The notes below the pieces were generated by a model. That model was given only the letters and a program-made list of their open reading frames with translations, had not been told where the DNA came from and made no database searches. A stretch of DNA of 64,000 nt from Pestalotiopsis fici W106-1 (lineage: Eukaryota; Ascomycota; Sordariomycetes; Amphisphaeriales; Sporocadaceae): the NCBI RefSeq assembly GCF_000516985.1, contig NW_006917096.1:2589606-2653605 (forward strand), in the 5' to 3' direction. Shown piece after piece: positions 25,488-38,379 of the stretch (its first letter is position 1; each line of letters opens with the position of its first letter). Made by a program: the position numbers and the translations under genes.

Positions 25488-26130
25488 GATGAGCTTGCAG
25501 CAATCTCTACTAGCTCACAAAGTTTCGAAAAGCGTTCTTGTGTGACATTGGGGGTTTGCGTCGAGGTGACCGGGGGGGCCCAGGATTTATATACTTGGGG
25601 CAGAAAAATCATTCTTATACGATGGCAGCATTGCTTACCTAGGCAGCCAGCTAACCCCGGCTGCGGCTGAATGCTCCTTTTATGCATCGATCGTCTCACG
25701 TAAGCATTCTTAAATCTGATCCTTGGAACAATAATAATAGCAAGGGACTATGAGATTAGTCATTATCGTCATTAAATATTGATTAGATGGAACGGCAAGG
25801 CTAGGGCGTCGTGCATGAAGTGTGCCACCGTTTGTGATACTCGCCCCCAACTAGGACTTTCGACAACGAACCGCCAACCGCAACTGGGCGTCATGGAAAT
25901 TGTGCCCCTAGCCTCACAAGCTGAGCTCTTTCATATTTTGCGTCCATTCTGCTCCTTCTTTGACTTTTGGGCACCCTCGAGCAAAGTTTCAATCCTCGTG
26001 GAAGCGAAATTGCCAGCTGGAAAACGATTCTTGAATAGTACAGAGTATATCCAGTCCCGCAAATGTTCCGCCTTTTGTCTCTGCTATTCATCCCTCATGT
26101 AAGTACATATATTCGCGTCAACTTGTAGTC
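25488..26130. other. Intergenic region upstream of Clr5 gene
   Basis: A 107-codon plus-strand frame at 25779-26102 has no recognised domain. Nothing else is supported. Confidence 0.4.
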
Positions 26131-26724
26131 AAGGCTTACGCAAGCGTAAATAGTAATGAGTTGTAAAAATTGCATTCATACAGGCCCAGAAGAAAGCCCC
26201 CTTTGGTGCCCAATTCCCCTCGCTGGAATTCAATTGTCGACAAGAAATCACATTTACAAAGGCAGTGTTGACAGCATTATCTGCGTTACGGGCTACTTTG
26301 ATCGACTTGGCGCGGGGCCAATTGAGAAATTGGTAACTGCTGATAGAAGGACAATCATGCTGCCTGCAGTGCACGATACCGCTGTAGATGGTCAAGAGGA
26401 AACTTCTAGACACCTTGTGATGCTGTAAAACGTGAGAGTCACTTCGAGGACAGCATTTCTCATGGTAATCTGGGAGGGAGATATTGTAACTTACAGCAGC
26501 AGAACAAACATAACACACATGCCACTAAACATCAATGTACTTCTCCCAATCCTGTTCAAGATGAACCAGGTAGTAATAACTTGAAGGAACTCTCCAATTA
26601 GGAAGACTGCGAGATATTCTGCAAAGAATGGGAAGAATATCGAGGCGGTGATACCAGCCAGGGCAGCCAAGAGTGTTCGGCGGTAGCCCCAGCGTTCAGA
26701 AGTCCACACTGCGATCTGCAATGT
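26131..26724 (-). pseudogene. Relic of an MFS sugar transporter (maltose/hexose permease type)
   Basis: Two frames carry recognisable pieces in the right order. Around 26724-26491 the frame reads SERWGYRRTLLAALAGITA, then GEFLQVITTWFILNRIGR, where the loop after helix 2-4 is joined directly to the mid-protein NRxGRRTL motif of the second half, so roughly 150-200 codons seem to be missing. From about 26420 to 26131 a different frame reads ARNADNAVNTAFVNVIS and APKGAFFWACMNAI, matching the helix 11-12 region, and then stops at LRLRKP, just where the family's PEPKGRT motif would be. Deletion plus frameshift make a functional product very unlikely. Confidence 0.7.
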
Positions 26725-27658
26725 GTTTGAGATTCAGTGGAGCAGGACTGTAAGCCAGGCTCGAGGTGCGGAGTCACATACTTGAAGACCATGGCGGAGA
26801 ACCTATGCTTAACAAGGACGCATCACGGGGAATAGGAGCATCGTCGTTTCCGAGGCCGACCACGCACCTCATTATCCGAGCTGTCCTGACTATCCCAAGT
26901 ATCAATTTGATCCTGGCTGTCCTGGGTGCTATAAATAAGAAATGCGTGTCACCCTGAGCAACAGTCACGTGTTCACGCCTGTGGTTGGTACTCTGTACAA
27001 CAGCCAGCAAGAGCAAATTGGAAAAAGAAAGAAAAAGGATTCAGCAGTGACGACAACTACGAACATGAAAGCATATTGGCATGGCGCAGACCTAGGTATA
27101 GGGGTGAACAGGAACTACGTTGTAGAACTCAACCATATGTATAACAAACCATTCTATATTCCCGGGAATCTCCGCCACCGCACACTGATACTCATTATCG
27201 TTATTATGTACAAAGGAGAATGCTATCTTAATGGTATAAATAAAACTTGTTTTTGCACTGTCCGCAGCATTTATAGACCTCAACAACGAAGTTTAAGAGA
27301 TGGGGGAAGGACATATGTTCCACACATCAAGTCAAATGCGCCATCAACTTGAGCATTTGATCAAAGGGATTCATGTCACAAAATGTTGTTGTTCTTGTGG
27401 ACATGGCGACGTGCATATTGGGCGGTAATTGCCGATTTCTAGCTAGAAAATGTAACACGCTCTTACTTTTCAAAATGTGGCTCCGACCATTCGATCTAAA
27501 GCGTATATTTAACCAATCGAATTGCCAGCATCAAGGACGTACAGATTGCGTACTAAGAGGTATCATGATTTTTGTCTTACAACTTCAGAATTAGCATACA
27601 GACAGGTTCCCGTTGAGGTCTAATCGAAACCCAATGCGCCCTATGAACCCCTAATGAT
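26725..27658. other. Intergenic region
   Basis: Upstream flank of the transporter relic; any remaining N-terminal transporter sequence is too decayed for me to recognise. The right end is the 3' flank of the SF3b2 gene. Confidence 0.4.
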
Positions 27659-29506
27659 TTAGAACTTGTACTTCTTCCTCTCGTCTCGCTTCTCCTCATC
27701 CCGCTTCAGTCTTTTGCGGCTTTCATTTGCAATCATCTCATCCAAACCTTCCTCCCTTCTCCATTGAGCACCGGGACCTTCCTCACGTTTACCCTCGTCA
27801 TAACGCCGCCTTAGTTCATCCTTGCTGAGACCATCGCCAGACATGAGGGCTTCAGGGTCGAGGGCAACATCAATATCTCCCGGCTTCTTGCGCTTGTGGC
27901 CTCGGTCATCGTCCTGACCCAGAACGCGCATATCACCATGACCAGATTTGCTAAGGTCATATGTCCTGTCACTGCCGAAGAAACCTTCTGCGCGTGCTTG
28001 ACGCTCGGGGATGACGGTGTAGGCTGAGCGGGGATGCATGCTCTCCTCCGTTTCGTGGCCACGTCTGTTCTTGCGTAGATCGAATTCGCCAGACATGGCT
28101 TCAGTCTGCGTGCCGTACTCAGTAGGCACGGTGCTGGTCATACCACCAGGGGTCTCCATGCCCGAAGGTGTCTGAAGGCCGGCACCAACGTCCTCTTCGT
28201 CTTCTTCCTCTTCATCATCTTCATCATCCTCCTCCTCCTCCTCGGACTCTTCTTCTGGTGGTTGCAGCTCACCCCAAAGATTACGCTCAACCGGCTCTCC
28301 AGCTGATGGTGCTGCTTGTGTCGGTTGCATGATACCGAAGATATCTCCACCAAACAAAGGTCGATTGTATTCGTCCACGGGTGGCTTACCCCAGCATCCG
28401 GGGTTGAATCCCCATTGTGCACCCGGGGGGATGGGGGCATTGAGACCAGGAATTCGGAGGGATGGGTAAGATGGAGGAGGTCCAAATCGTTGTTGATGAA
28501 TTAGCCATGGCGGTGGAGCTCCCGGGGGAATACTCAGAGCCTCTTTCAAGGTCTCGCTCATCTCGCCAGGTCGCAAATGCCTCAGATCAGTCTCGTACTC
28601 TTTGCCTTCGTAGTAGACCTCGCCAAACCGAGTGAGCGTCGGTTTTTCCTGGAATCTAAAGAACGCGTCATAGAGCTTTTGATAGTCAATATCGAGCTTG
28701 CCCAGTTTTCCTGACACTCGTTCTCTTTGCTTCTGCTTGAGGCTTTGCTCTGCCTGCTTTTCAAGAACGGCATCTCTCATCTCTGCAATGCCGGTGTCTG
28801 CAATGAACTTGGGGAGTTTGAAGGCGGACTTCTCGATACCTCGCTTTGACGAAAGATATTCTCGTTTCAAAGACCAATGTGAGGGGACCGGTACAACATT
28901 TCGTTGCGCCTTGATTTGCACCAGTAACCGCGGGTCTGCGGATGAAGTATCATGCCATTCAACGACTTCGGGTTTCGAGACCAATGCCTTTAGCTCGGCA
29001 ACTGAGAGCTTGTTGAGCTGTTTCCTCTTCTTTTTGGAAAGCTTGGGTGGTCCTGACTCTTCCGCCTCGTCGGGGATCTCATTGTCGTCATCGAAGAAGA
29101 CTTCGCCCTGGTTGCCAGCATTGGCCTCTTTCGCGATCTCATTTTCTTCCCCAGACGCGCCAAATCTGGTAAAGATGTGCTTATACATGGCGAAAGCAGG
29201 ATCATCGTTATCGAAGTCGATCTCGACGGGACCATCGGGCTCGGCTTTCGCGGGAGCTGTAGCATCTTTCTTAACCTCGAGGTCAGTGGGAGCGTCTGCC
29301 GGCGCGGCATCTACCTGTGCAGCCTCTTCGCCATTTATTTCGGCCTCTTGGGTTTCTTCGACTGGCGTAGAGCTCTGTATAGCGTTAGTGATGATCCTAT
29401 ATCGGATAGATGGGAGCCATACCTCAGCTTGTGCCTTTTTCTCAGCCTTCTCGGCCTTCTTCTTTGCGCGCCGCCTCTGGTTTTTGCTGACCTGCGCTGC
29501 CGCCAT
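27659..29506 (-). CDS. cus1: Splicing factor 3B subunit 2 (SF3b145/Cus1)
   Basis: Two exons, 29423-29506 and 27659-29374; 599 aa. Start MAAAQVSKNQRRRAKKKAEK. The 48-nt intron 29375-29422 has no in-frame stop and is a multiple of three, so it can be misread as coding, but it begins GTATGG, ends CTAACGCTATACAG and its translation breaks the homology. The DUF382 domain (EWHDTSSADPRLLVQIKAQR onward) covers about residues 165-290, followed by the PSP domain (ETLKEALSIPPGAPPPWL, PPGAQWGFNPGCWGKPP) to about 385. An acidic tract and a basic C-terminal tail complete the protein. It is part of the U2 snRNP SF3b complex, which anchors U2 at the branch site in the nucleus. Confidence 0.96.
   Translation of the reverse strand: MAAAQVSKNQRRRAKKKAEKAEKKAQAEVWLPSIRYRIITNAIQSSTPVEETQEAEINGEEAAQVDAAPADAPTDLEVKKDATAPAKAEPDGPVEIDFDNDDPAFAMYKHIFTRFGASGEENEIAKEANAGNQGEVFFDDDNEIPDEAEESGPPKLSKKKRKQLNKLSVAELKALVSKPEVVEWHDTSSADPRLLVQIKAQRNVVPVPSHWSLKREYLSSKRGIEKSAFKLPKFIADTGIAEMRDAVLEKQAEQSLKQKQRERVSGKLGKLDIDYQKLYDAFFRFQEKPTLTRFGEVYYEGKEYETDLRHLRPGEMSETLKEALSIPPGAPPPWLIHQQRFGPPPSYPSLRIPGLNAPIPPGAQWGFNPGCWGKPPVDEYNRPLFGGDIFGIMQPTQAAPSAGEPVERNLWGELQPPEEESEEEEEDDEDDEEEEDEEDVGAGLQTPSGMETPGGMTSTVPTEYGTQTEAMSGEFDLRKNRRGHETEESMHPRSAYTVIPERQARAEGFFGSDRTYDLSKSGHGDMRVLGQDDDRGHKRKKPGDIDVALDPEALMSGDGLSKDELRRRYDEGKREEGPGAQWRREEGLDEMIANESRKRLKRDEEKRDERKKYKF
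29375..29422 (-). other. 48-nt in-frame intron of the SF3b2 gene
   Basis: GT...AG with a CACTAAC branch site 13 nt from the end. It is stop-free and divisible by three, so retention would yield a protein 16 residues longer. Confidence 0.8.
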
Positions 29507-30247
29507 TTTGCCGAAAGCAATGATTGAGCGTTCTTTCAATGTCACTACTTTTGATACCGATGTGCTTGACCTCACGGCCAACGGGCGATCGCGGCAATCA
29601 GTCGTGGTAGTTGATTAAATTGAAGCAGATGCACCTGCCTGGAACTTTTCTGTGGCTGGAGCTTGGTTCTACTGCTGCCAGCTCATTAATTAGAGGCTTG
29701 AGCCTGAAGCAGTTTGCAAGTGTCAAAAGACGGACACCTAGATCCTAATAGGGCGCGTTAGCACAGATTGGACATCTAGCAGTGTAGTGGCGCAAAGCAG
29801 TGACCGAAAGTTAGCTATCAAAGGTTCAATTTGGCGCCTTGTCGCGCCAGCTAAAGACCTGGAGACAGGGGCCGAACACGCGGCAGTGGGTGGCCATCGA
29901 CAAGGTTAGCATCTCCAGATTTCTCGGCTGTAACTCGTATCTTTTCCATGCACGATGCAATTTTATGAACGCTGATCTAATGCGCTACTTTGGTGCTGCT
30001 TTTGATCTTTCTTTTGACTTCATAATTGACAGCCACCAAAACCATCCCCAGCTTTCGATAAGATCCACTTCCCTCTTCCTTGGCTTGACAGCTTTACCAG
30101 CAGCCGAGACATCGACAGCAATGGTCCAGTGAAAGCGACAACCCGTCCATCAGTTTCGACTTTTCCTCCCTTGGTTTTAAGGTTACGCTTTTTGCTTCTT
30201 CGAAGTCCGTCGCTCGTTACAACCAACCCTCGAACAAACCGCCTGCG
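29507..30247. promoter_or_regulatory. Divergent promoter region of SF3b2 and transporter genes
   Basis: About 740 bp lie between the two start codons. A frame at 29839-30132 on the plus strand is likely 5' leader of the transporter, possibly with a leader intron (GTTAGC at about 29904). I could not define core elements. Confidence 0.45.
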
Positions 30248-32052
30248 ATGCCGCATTCCACATCCTCCGGCTCGTACTCTCGCGAGCCATCCGTGTCGCG
30301 CGCAACCTCCAAGTCCGGCGCCGACAGCAGGGATGTCGATACGGGGCTCGAGAAGTTTCCCGACCACATTGATGCGCCCATGTTTGCAGACAACGGTTGG
30401 AGAGATCCGAGCCCCTCCCTGGGCTATGCCAACGGCAGAAACGGAGCCAATGCGCCGGCAGTGGAGAGGTGGCAGCCGCGGCGGGAGAGCCTCCAGGCGA
30501 GAAATGTAAGATGGGGCCAGATGGGAACCAACGGCCCTTCGCGGCATGGACACGGACATTCAAAGCAGAAGAGCATCAGTGAAGCTTTCCGGACAATTAG
30601 GGGGAGAAACGGCAGCGTCAGTCAAAATGCGCACGAAATAGCCGATGCTCTAAAGGCGCCGCTGTCATGGCAGCTTATTGTACGTTGTCCCGTTATCGAA
30701 ACACCTCTAGCCGACTATACTGACAATTGGCGATCTTGTAGGGGCTCTGCGTCATGTGGTATATGTCCTCGGCCTTGACCAACACCTCGTCCAAATCCAT
30801 CCTGAACGCCTTTGACAAGCCTGCAACCTTGACCATGATCCAGTTCTTCCTCGTTGCATTCTACTGCATTACTTCGTCTTGGTTGGCCTCTGTATTCCCG
30901 AAACTCCGGACTTCGATACCGGCCCTCAAGAACCCCATTCGACAACCCTCGAGAGATGTCATCAATACGACATTGCCTCTGGCTGCCTTTCAGATTGGCG
31001 GTCACCTTTTGAGTGCATCAGCCACCTCCAAGATACCTGTATCTCTGGTACATACGGTCAAGGGTCTGTCGCCTCTCTTCACCGTCCTCGCCTATCGACT
31101 GGTTTTCAACATCAAGTATCCAAGAGCAACGTATTACTCCCTTATACCTCTAACCATGGGAGTTATGCTGGCTTGTTCGGGTAACCATACGTTTGGAGGT
31201 GAAATGCTAGGTCTGATATACGCATTTCTTGCTACGATACTGTTTGTGACGCAAAACATTGTGTCAAAACGGTTGTTCAATGAGGCTGCGAAGGCTGAAG
31301 CAGAGGGACATGCGGCCAAGTCTCAAAAACTTGACAAGCTCAACCTTTTGTGCTATTCCTCTGGCATGGCCTTTGTTCTTACCTCACCCATATGGTTCTG
31401 GAGCGAGGGCATTTATCTGCTCAAGGACTTCCTGACAGATGGCTCGCTTGATTTGAGTGGCAAAGCCAACAGCATGGACCACGGCCGGTTGTTCCTGGAA
31501 TTTCTCTTCAACGGTACTTTCCACTTTGGACAGAACATCTTGGCATTTGTTCTCCTATCATTAGTCTCACCAGTCACCTACTCAGTAGCGTCTTTGCTGA
31601 AGCGGGTATTCGTCATTGTGGCTGCTATTATCTGGTTCCAGAACAAGACTACCAGAATCCAAGCCGTGGGCATTGGTCTGACTTTTGTTGGCCTCTACCT
31701 GTACGACCGCTCTAGTGAGAGCAATAAGGCAGATAAACGCGCCCGTATGCTCAGTCAAAGCAATGTAGACCGGCCACTGCTGCCACTCAACACGCAAGGC
31801 CCACTGATTGGTCCGAATGCACTGGTTTTCGAAAGTCCTGCGGTCGCTTCGGCAGCGCCTAGCCCGTACGTGTACACAAACGGAAGTACAGCGCTTGCCA
31901 ATGGGGGAAGCGACGATTCTAAGAAGAGCGACGACACTCGTGGCGCGCGGCAGCGAGGTAACAGTAATGCTACATGGCTCGCTCCGGGCACCAGGCAGGA
32001 AGATACCTGGAGATATCAGGATCGGCTCCAGCAGCCTCAACATGTTCAATAG
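30248..32052 (+). CDS. Triose-phosphate-translocator-type nucleotide-sugar/solute transporter
   Basis: Two exons, 30248-30679 and 30742-32052; 580 aa. A hydrophilic Ser-rich N-terminal region of about 140 residues precedes the membrane domain, which begins at the splice WQLI/GLCVMWYMSSALTNTSSK. About ten hydrophobic segments follow, with TPT-family hallmarks such as the polar VSLVHTVKGLSPLFTVL helix and SPVTYSVASLLKRVFVIVAA. A cytosolic low-complexity tail ends the protein. TPT/DMT transporters exchange phosphorylated sugars, nucleotide sugars or similar solutes across Golgi, ER or other inner membranes; substrate is unknown. The central loop AAKAEAEGHAAKSQKLDKLN is typical of the fungal SLY41-like branch. 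Confidence 0.9.
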
Positions 32053-32959
32053 CGGACTGGGTAAAGTCGGCGTATGGTAATGTTTGCATGATATATACAG
32101 ATGGGATGATTATTATGGGATTGAAAGCGGCTAATGAGTCGAGGGTGGTTGACTACATACAATATAGACTTGCGGAATTCTCATGAAAGGGGCCGTCACT
32201 GGTTACCAAGGCATATAAAGCGGGCTGGAGTTTATTCGTGTTGGGTTCATTTCCGCCTGCCAGATATCATTCTATGTATAAGTTTCCATGGCGAACAATG
32301 GGTAACATTTTGCATACATTGTATCTGGAAAAGAATGCACAGAGGCATATTCATGAATGAGTTGTTTAAAAACTGGGGCAATAAATCCCGCCTTGAGTGG
32401 CTCTAAAATCGGCACTTCACGTTGCTACAAAAATAACAACTAGGAAAGTATCCCAGGTTAGAAAAAAAAAAAAAAAAGTCTCAGAAAGGGGCAGTGTGCC
32501 AGTGCCTGCTCGGACAATGAGTTATTGTCAAGCTTGAATAACTATTCTCGTTATTGCCGCAAGATGAAGATGCAGTTTACCTTGAGCAGTATACCTAGTA
32601 TCTGTCACCCTTGAGCTACAAGCACCGACCGACCTACGTAATGCAGCTCAACCATGAAATGTTCCGTAAATCGCCCAGGTCGTGGATCCATATCCATTGT
32701 AGCTCCTGAGAAAAAGCCAGTGAAGAACTGAATTGCAGCTAGAGCTAGCGCGAACGTCTCCACAATCCATGTTTACCCGATGCCAATTTCGCCTATCACG
32801 TGACGTACGCTTGGGCCAACACGGAGCTTCTCGGCAAGAAAGGCTCGACAGACCCAGCTTGAGGTTTTTGTCGTGGACCTCATCTCTTCAATTTTCCTCT
32901 CCCCATACTCCATCACCACCTACCACCCCATCGTCAATTGCTGCTTGTCATCTCTCAAG
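32053..32959. other. Intergenic region with poly(A) run and ATP2 promoter
   Basis: Contains a 16-A run near 32462-32477 and the promoter of the ATP synthase gene on the right. No coding evidence. Confidence 0.5.
32796..32803 (+). promoter_or_regulatory. Candidate E-box/CRE-like site TCACGTGA upstream of ATP2
   Basis: The palindrome TCACGTGA, continuing as CGTACG, lies about 157 bp before the ATG. CACGTG is the core bound by bHLH regulators such as Cbf1-like proteins in fungi. Function is inferred from position only. Confidence 0.35.
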
Positions 32960-34925
<1,966 letters not shown>

Positions 34926-36375
34926 AGGATTATATAGGTCCAAGCTATTGACATAGAGAGTGGCTATTGGGGATGAAAAGGTTTGGTGGCCTTTGTGTAT
35001 ATCTAGAAAAGGAGAGCCAGTCCGGTTGAGGAGCGGCTTTAACTCAATCGATTCCTTTTGTAAGCTGTATACCATGAGCCCACCCATATGGTCCTGATTT
35101 TGTCATCGCAAAGTGCTTGGATGAATACAATTGTTTCGAAGAATTCACATCTTATGTCAAGACTCTCGCCTTGCTTCCGTAGTTGGAAACGCCGCTGCTC
35201 TAGATCTCTGTACGAGGAAGTCGATTCTTGATATCGAGAAGACTATAAGTGCAGACATATGAACTTAATGCCTGTTTCCCGTTTTCTTGATTTGAGCTGC
35301 GCGCCTGCTCCCATCAGGAACCAGAAATGGACGAGAGCTATGCGCGATTAGTCGTGGTATATCCCTTATATGATCTATCCTCTGGTCTTGGACATTGAAG
35401 CTATATCACAGACGCACATTATTCGATATGTGGTTTATGTGAGCACCTCTCTTGCAAACCCCAAGTTTATTTGGTCCTTCCCTTTGCAGTAGGTATACAT
35501 ACAAACCGTCGTAATGCCCACCCAAGTCGATGAATTCATAATTTGCATATCGCACCAGATTCTGACGGAGCACAAAGAGGGGGGGAGACTCCTCTTTGTC
35601 TTGATGTCAGTAAGTTATGTAATTAAGTCTTCCATAATTGAGCGCGAATGTAGAGCTGAAAGAACACCTGCGCTCTTTGATTATGAATTCAAAACTAGTC
35701 ATTGTATTCATAGCTCATGCCACATACCAGACCGTCTTTCTTGCCAGATCCAGTAACAGGATGTCGGGAGTTTTTCTCGGAGAAATAATCATCTCTCTTT
35801 TATGGAAATTTATCGATGAGCAAATATCTAAGACATGCCTTTTTCCAATATTACTTTCTATGTTGATTCGACAGTCGATGATTCTAGTCATGTACGGGTC
35901 AAACAGAATTATAATAGGTTCAGCCATTGCCTGAGAAGTTGAAGTTGAAACCTGGGGTGGGCAGCGACTAAGTATAATGTATTTCTACATGGCCGTCAAT
36001 TCTGGTGCAAAATGCCTTGGGCGAATCACACAAGAACAGACCATCAAGTTTCAGCCTCTTTAGTATTTCAAAAGCCTCGCATTTGATAATCAAAGCTCAC
36101 CATTGTAATTTTCGAGCTTTGCTTGTAGTGCAGTGCGATTGCGTTTTAAACGCGCGTACATGGTCTTGGTGGAGTCGCGATTTGTTTCGCCGACTAAACT
36201 AACAATTGACTCTAATTTGAGTCGGGGCTTCGCCACGATGTCATCCTCCTTTTCTTTTTTTATCAACTCATGTTTATTTTAGGCCAGTCAAAAACATGTG
36301 CTGTTGCGTATCTTGGGTTTGAGCAATTTAGGTAGGTGCTTATTTGCTATGGACCTGACATATGCAGCGACAGCC

Positions 36376-36387
36376 GGGGGGGGGGGG
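36376..36387. repeat. Poly(G) tract, 12 bases
   Basis: An uninterrupted run of 12 G about 300 bp upstream of the F-box protein start. Confidence 0.85.
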
Positions 36388-36430
36388 ACTAATAAATATG
36401 CTTTTCTGGTAACGGCGCAATTCAAAAAGG

Positions 36431-36475
36431 TGCTGCTGCGCTGCGCTGCGCTGTGCTGTGCTGTGCTGTGCTGAC
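36431..36475 (+). repeat. Pentanucleotide array CTGCG then CTGTG
   Basis: Three CTGCG units are followed by four CTGTG units, with CTGAC at the end. The two blocks differ by one C-to-T change. The array lies about 210 bp before the F-box gene start, probably in its 5' leader or promoter. Confidence 0.9.
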
Positions 36476-36684
36476 CTGTCGATTTACTCCCCGCATCCAC
36501 CTCGAGACGAGGACCCCTTACCTAAATACCAGCCGACCTGCTGCTATCTGTTGCTTCCTTCTGCGACAGGTCCGTCGCTTAGCAAAATCTCTCGTTTTCA
36601 CCACCAGGTCAGCCTTTACACGACACGTCTTTTGACGTCCAGCACTGGCGACAGTCGAGTTGACACTGTCATCAAATCGACCCA

Positions 36685-37755
36685 ATGAGCTTTTTCGGCC
36701 AGCTGCCGGTGGAGTTATGTCTGAGCATATTGCAGCATTGTGATCTCTCGTCGTTATGGCATCTCACATTGGCATCTCGCGATGTTGCTGCCGTTTTTGA
36801 CGAATATGCACTCGAGACCGTGGAGAAAGTGATTGCAAACTCGATACCAGAACAGACCCAGGCTCTTATGCGCGCAGTGATACGGACTCGCGCAGCTTGC
36901 GGTCCCGGTTTGGAGGCAGCACAGTCCATTACGGCAATCGACTCGGACCCACTGAGAAGGGATGAGGTCGAGGACCGCAGTATACCTCGTCGTTTCCTCT
37001 CACTGGCGCACCATTTGCATACCATTAGCCATGCAACTGCTGAATATTACATTGAGCAATCCTTGACTGTGCGTCCGTGGTCTTCCTTGCAGCTGGATCT
37101 CAAGGCAGATTGTCTCCGACAAAGGTTCGACAGGGCAAAGAAGTGCGAGTACCATCCACTGAAAACCGGACCCCCATCTTGGGTCGAGGAACAACGTATC
37201 ATAAAGCAACTTTGGCGAATACAATTATTCTTCGAACTCAACAATGCTCAGCTACACCACCGGCTGGAATGGCCACGGGAAGACCAGTATCCTCTGGTGG
37301 ACATTGCGGAATTCTTTACCATTAGGGATTTCGAGTTACAACAACTATTTACCGTCTATGACTTTTTGCACCACACTCCAGAACAGCGGCAAACCATGAG
37401 CAATTATAGTATTCCCGCTGCTGCGTCTGCCACGGTACTGCAAGCCAATATCGTCTGCAAGGGTCCGGTCCGGTCTGCAGCAAGGTGCGATCACTATCAG
37501 CAAGGACTCAGTCACCTGGACAGACCACCACTGTCCTATATATTCCAAAGATTGATGTCTCGCGATGGGCAGGGAGGGCCAATACCGGGATTACCTTTTG
37601 ACCCTTATCGCAAGTATGGTTTTGCCATCTGGGACGATCAACGCATGGCCGACTTGGGTTTTGCAGAAGCTCACGGCAGAGCGATATTGAACAGGTCACA
37701 TTATTTCTACCGATGGTATAGTATTTTGACAGAGGAGGATAAGGCATTGCATTAG
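36685..37755 (+). CDS. F-box protein
   Basis: Single exon, 356 aa. The F-box is at the very N terminus: QLPVELCLSILQHCDLSSLW then LTLASRDVAAVFDEY. F-box proteins bind Skp1 and present substrates to SCF ubiquitin ligases. The remaining 310 residues are helical, without Kelch, WD40 or LRR repeats that I can see, and resemble the uncharacterised fungal F-box proteins whose C-terminal half ends in a motif like GFAIWDDQRMADLGFAE. The substrate is unknown. Confidence 0.82.
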   Translation: MSFFGQLPVELCLSILQHCDLSSLWHLTLASRDVAAVFDEYALETVEKVIANSIPEQTQALMRAVIRTRAACGPGLEAAQSITAIDSDPLRRDEVEDRSIPRRFLSLAHHLHTISHATAEYYIEQSLTVRPWSSLQLDLKADCLRQRFDRAKKCEYHPLKTGPPSWVEEQRIIKQLWRIQLFFELNNAQLHHRLEWPREDQYPLVDIAEFFTIRDFELQQLFTVYDFLHHTPEQRQTMSNYSIPAAASATVLQANIVCKGPVRSAARCDHYQQGLSHLDRPPLSYIFQRLMSRDGQGGPIPGLPFDPYRKYGFAIWDDQRMADLGFAEAHGRAILNRSHYFYRWYSILTEEDKALH

Positions 37756-38379
37756 CGATATCATCATCAGCGTAGCGACTCTTGTTTGTGTTTGAGCCTG
37801 TTGGAAGGCATTGGTTGCTTGGTTTTTTTCTTGAGAATTTTCATATACCCCTACTGCAGCTCTAGCAATTCATGTCTGTGCTCTAAATTATAGGAACCCG
37901 TGTGCATCATATGCATTCTGTGACTATCACTAATATCGAGTCCCCAAAAGTTCCCAGATCAGGCATTTGGCTGTGCTATTCGTGTTCTTTATGGTACTTC
38001 GTTACATTATACAAGGCCTACACGGGGAATGTGACTACATGACTGCGTACAGAGCGGTACCTCTGTATGAAGCAAGCGATGAGCATATTTACATGTACAT
38101 GAACAAGTATTGAAATACAAATATTCATGACCACCTCAAAGTAACATTTTCTAATTAATCCAAAAAATCAAAAAGATGTCTTGTTCCAACAGTCTATGTA
38201 TGCATCGTCGGATAGGTATATAATACTCGATGGATTGGTTTGCGCACGGACCAGAACAGCTTAGAGGAGCCCCAGAATTTATGAATCGCCTATCAAGAAC
38301 ATTTTCGCCTGCTGACCACAGGCTTGACAGGCAACAGTCATGCGTTCGCAAGCTCATATTGAGCATCAATTCCTTTCGA
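37756..38379. other. Intergenic region
   Basis: 3' flank of the F-box gene and leader of the AAA gene. The open frame continues upstream of the chosen AAA start to 38230 but that part reads like leader. Confidence 0.5.

Larger units (their letters stand above)
34926..36684. other. 1.7-kb intergenic region
   Basis: 3' flank of the ATP synthase gene, then unremarkable AT-rich sequence, then simple repeats (a 12-G run and a pentamer array) in the promoter of the F-box gene. No coding exon is supported. Confidence 0.5.

Noticed and set aside
38230..38379. Upstream in-frame start of the AAA protein
   Set aside because: The added 50 residues would precede and mask a clear mitochondrial presequence starting at 38380.
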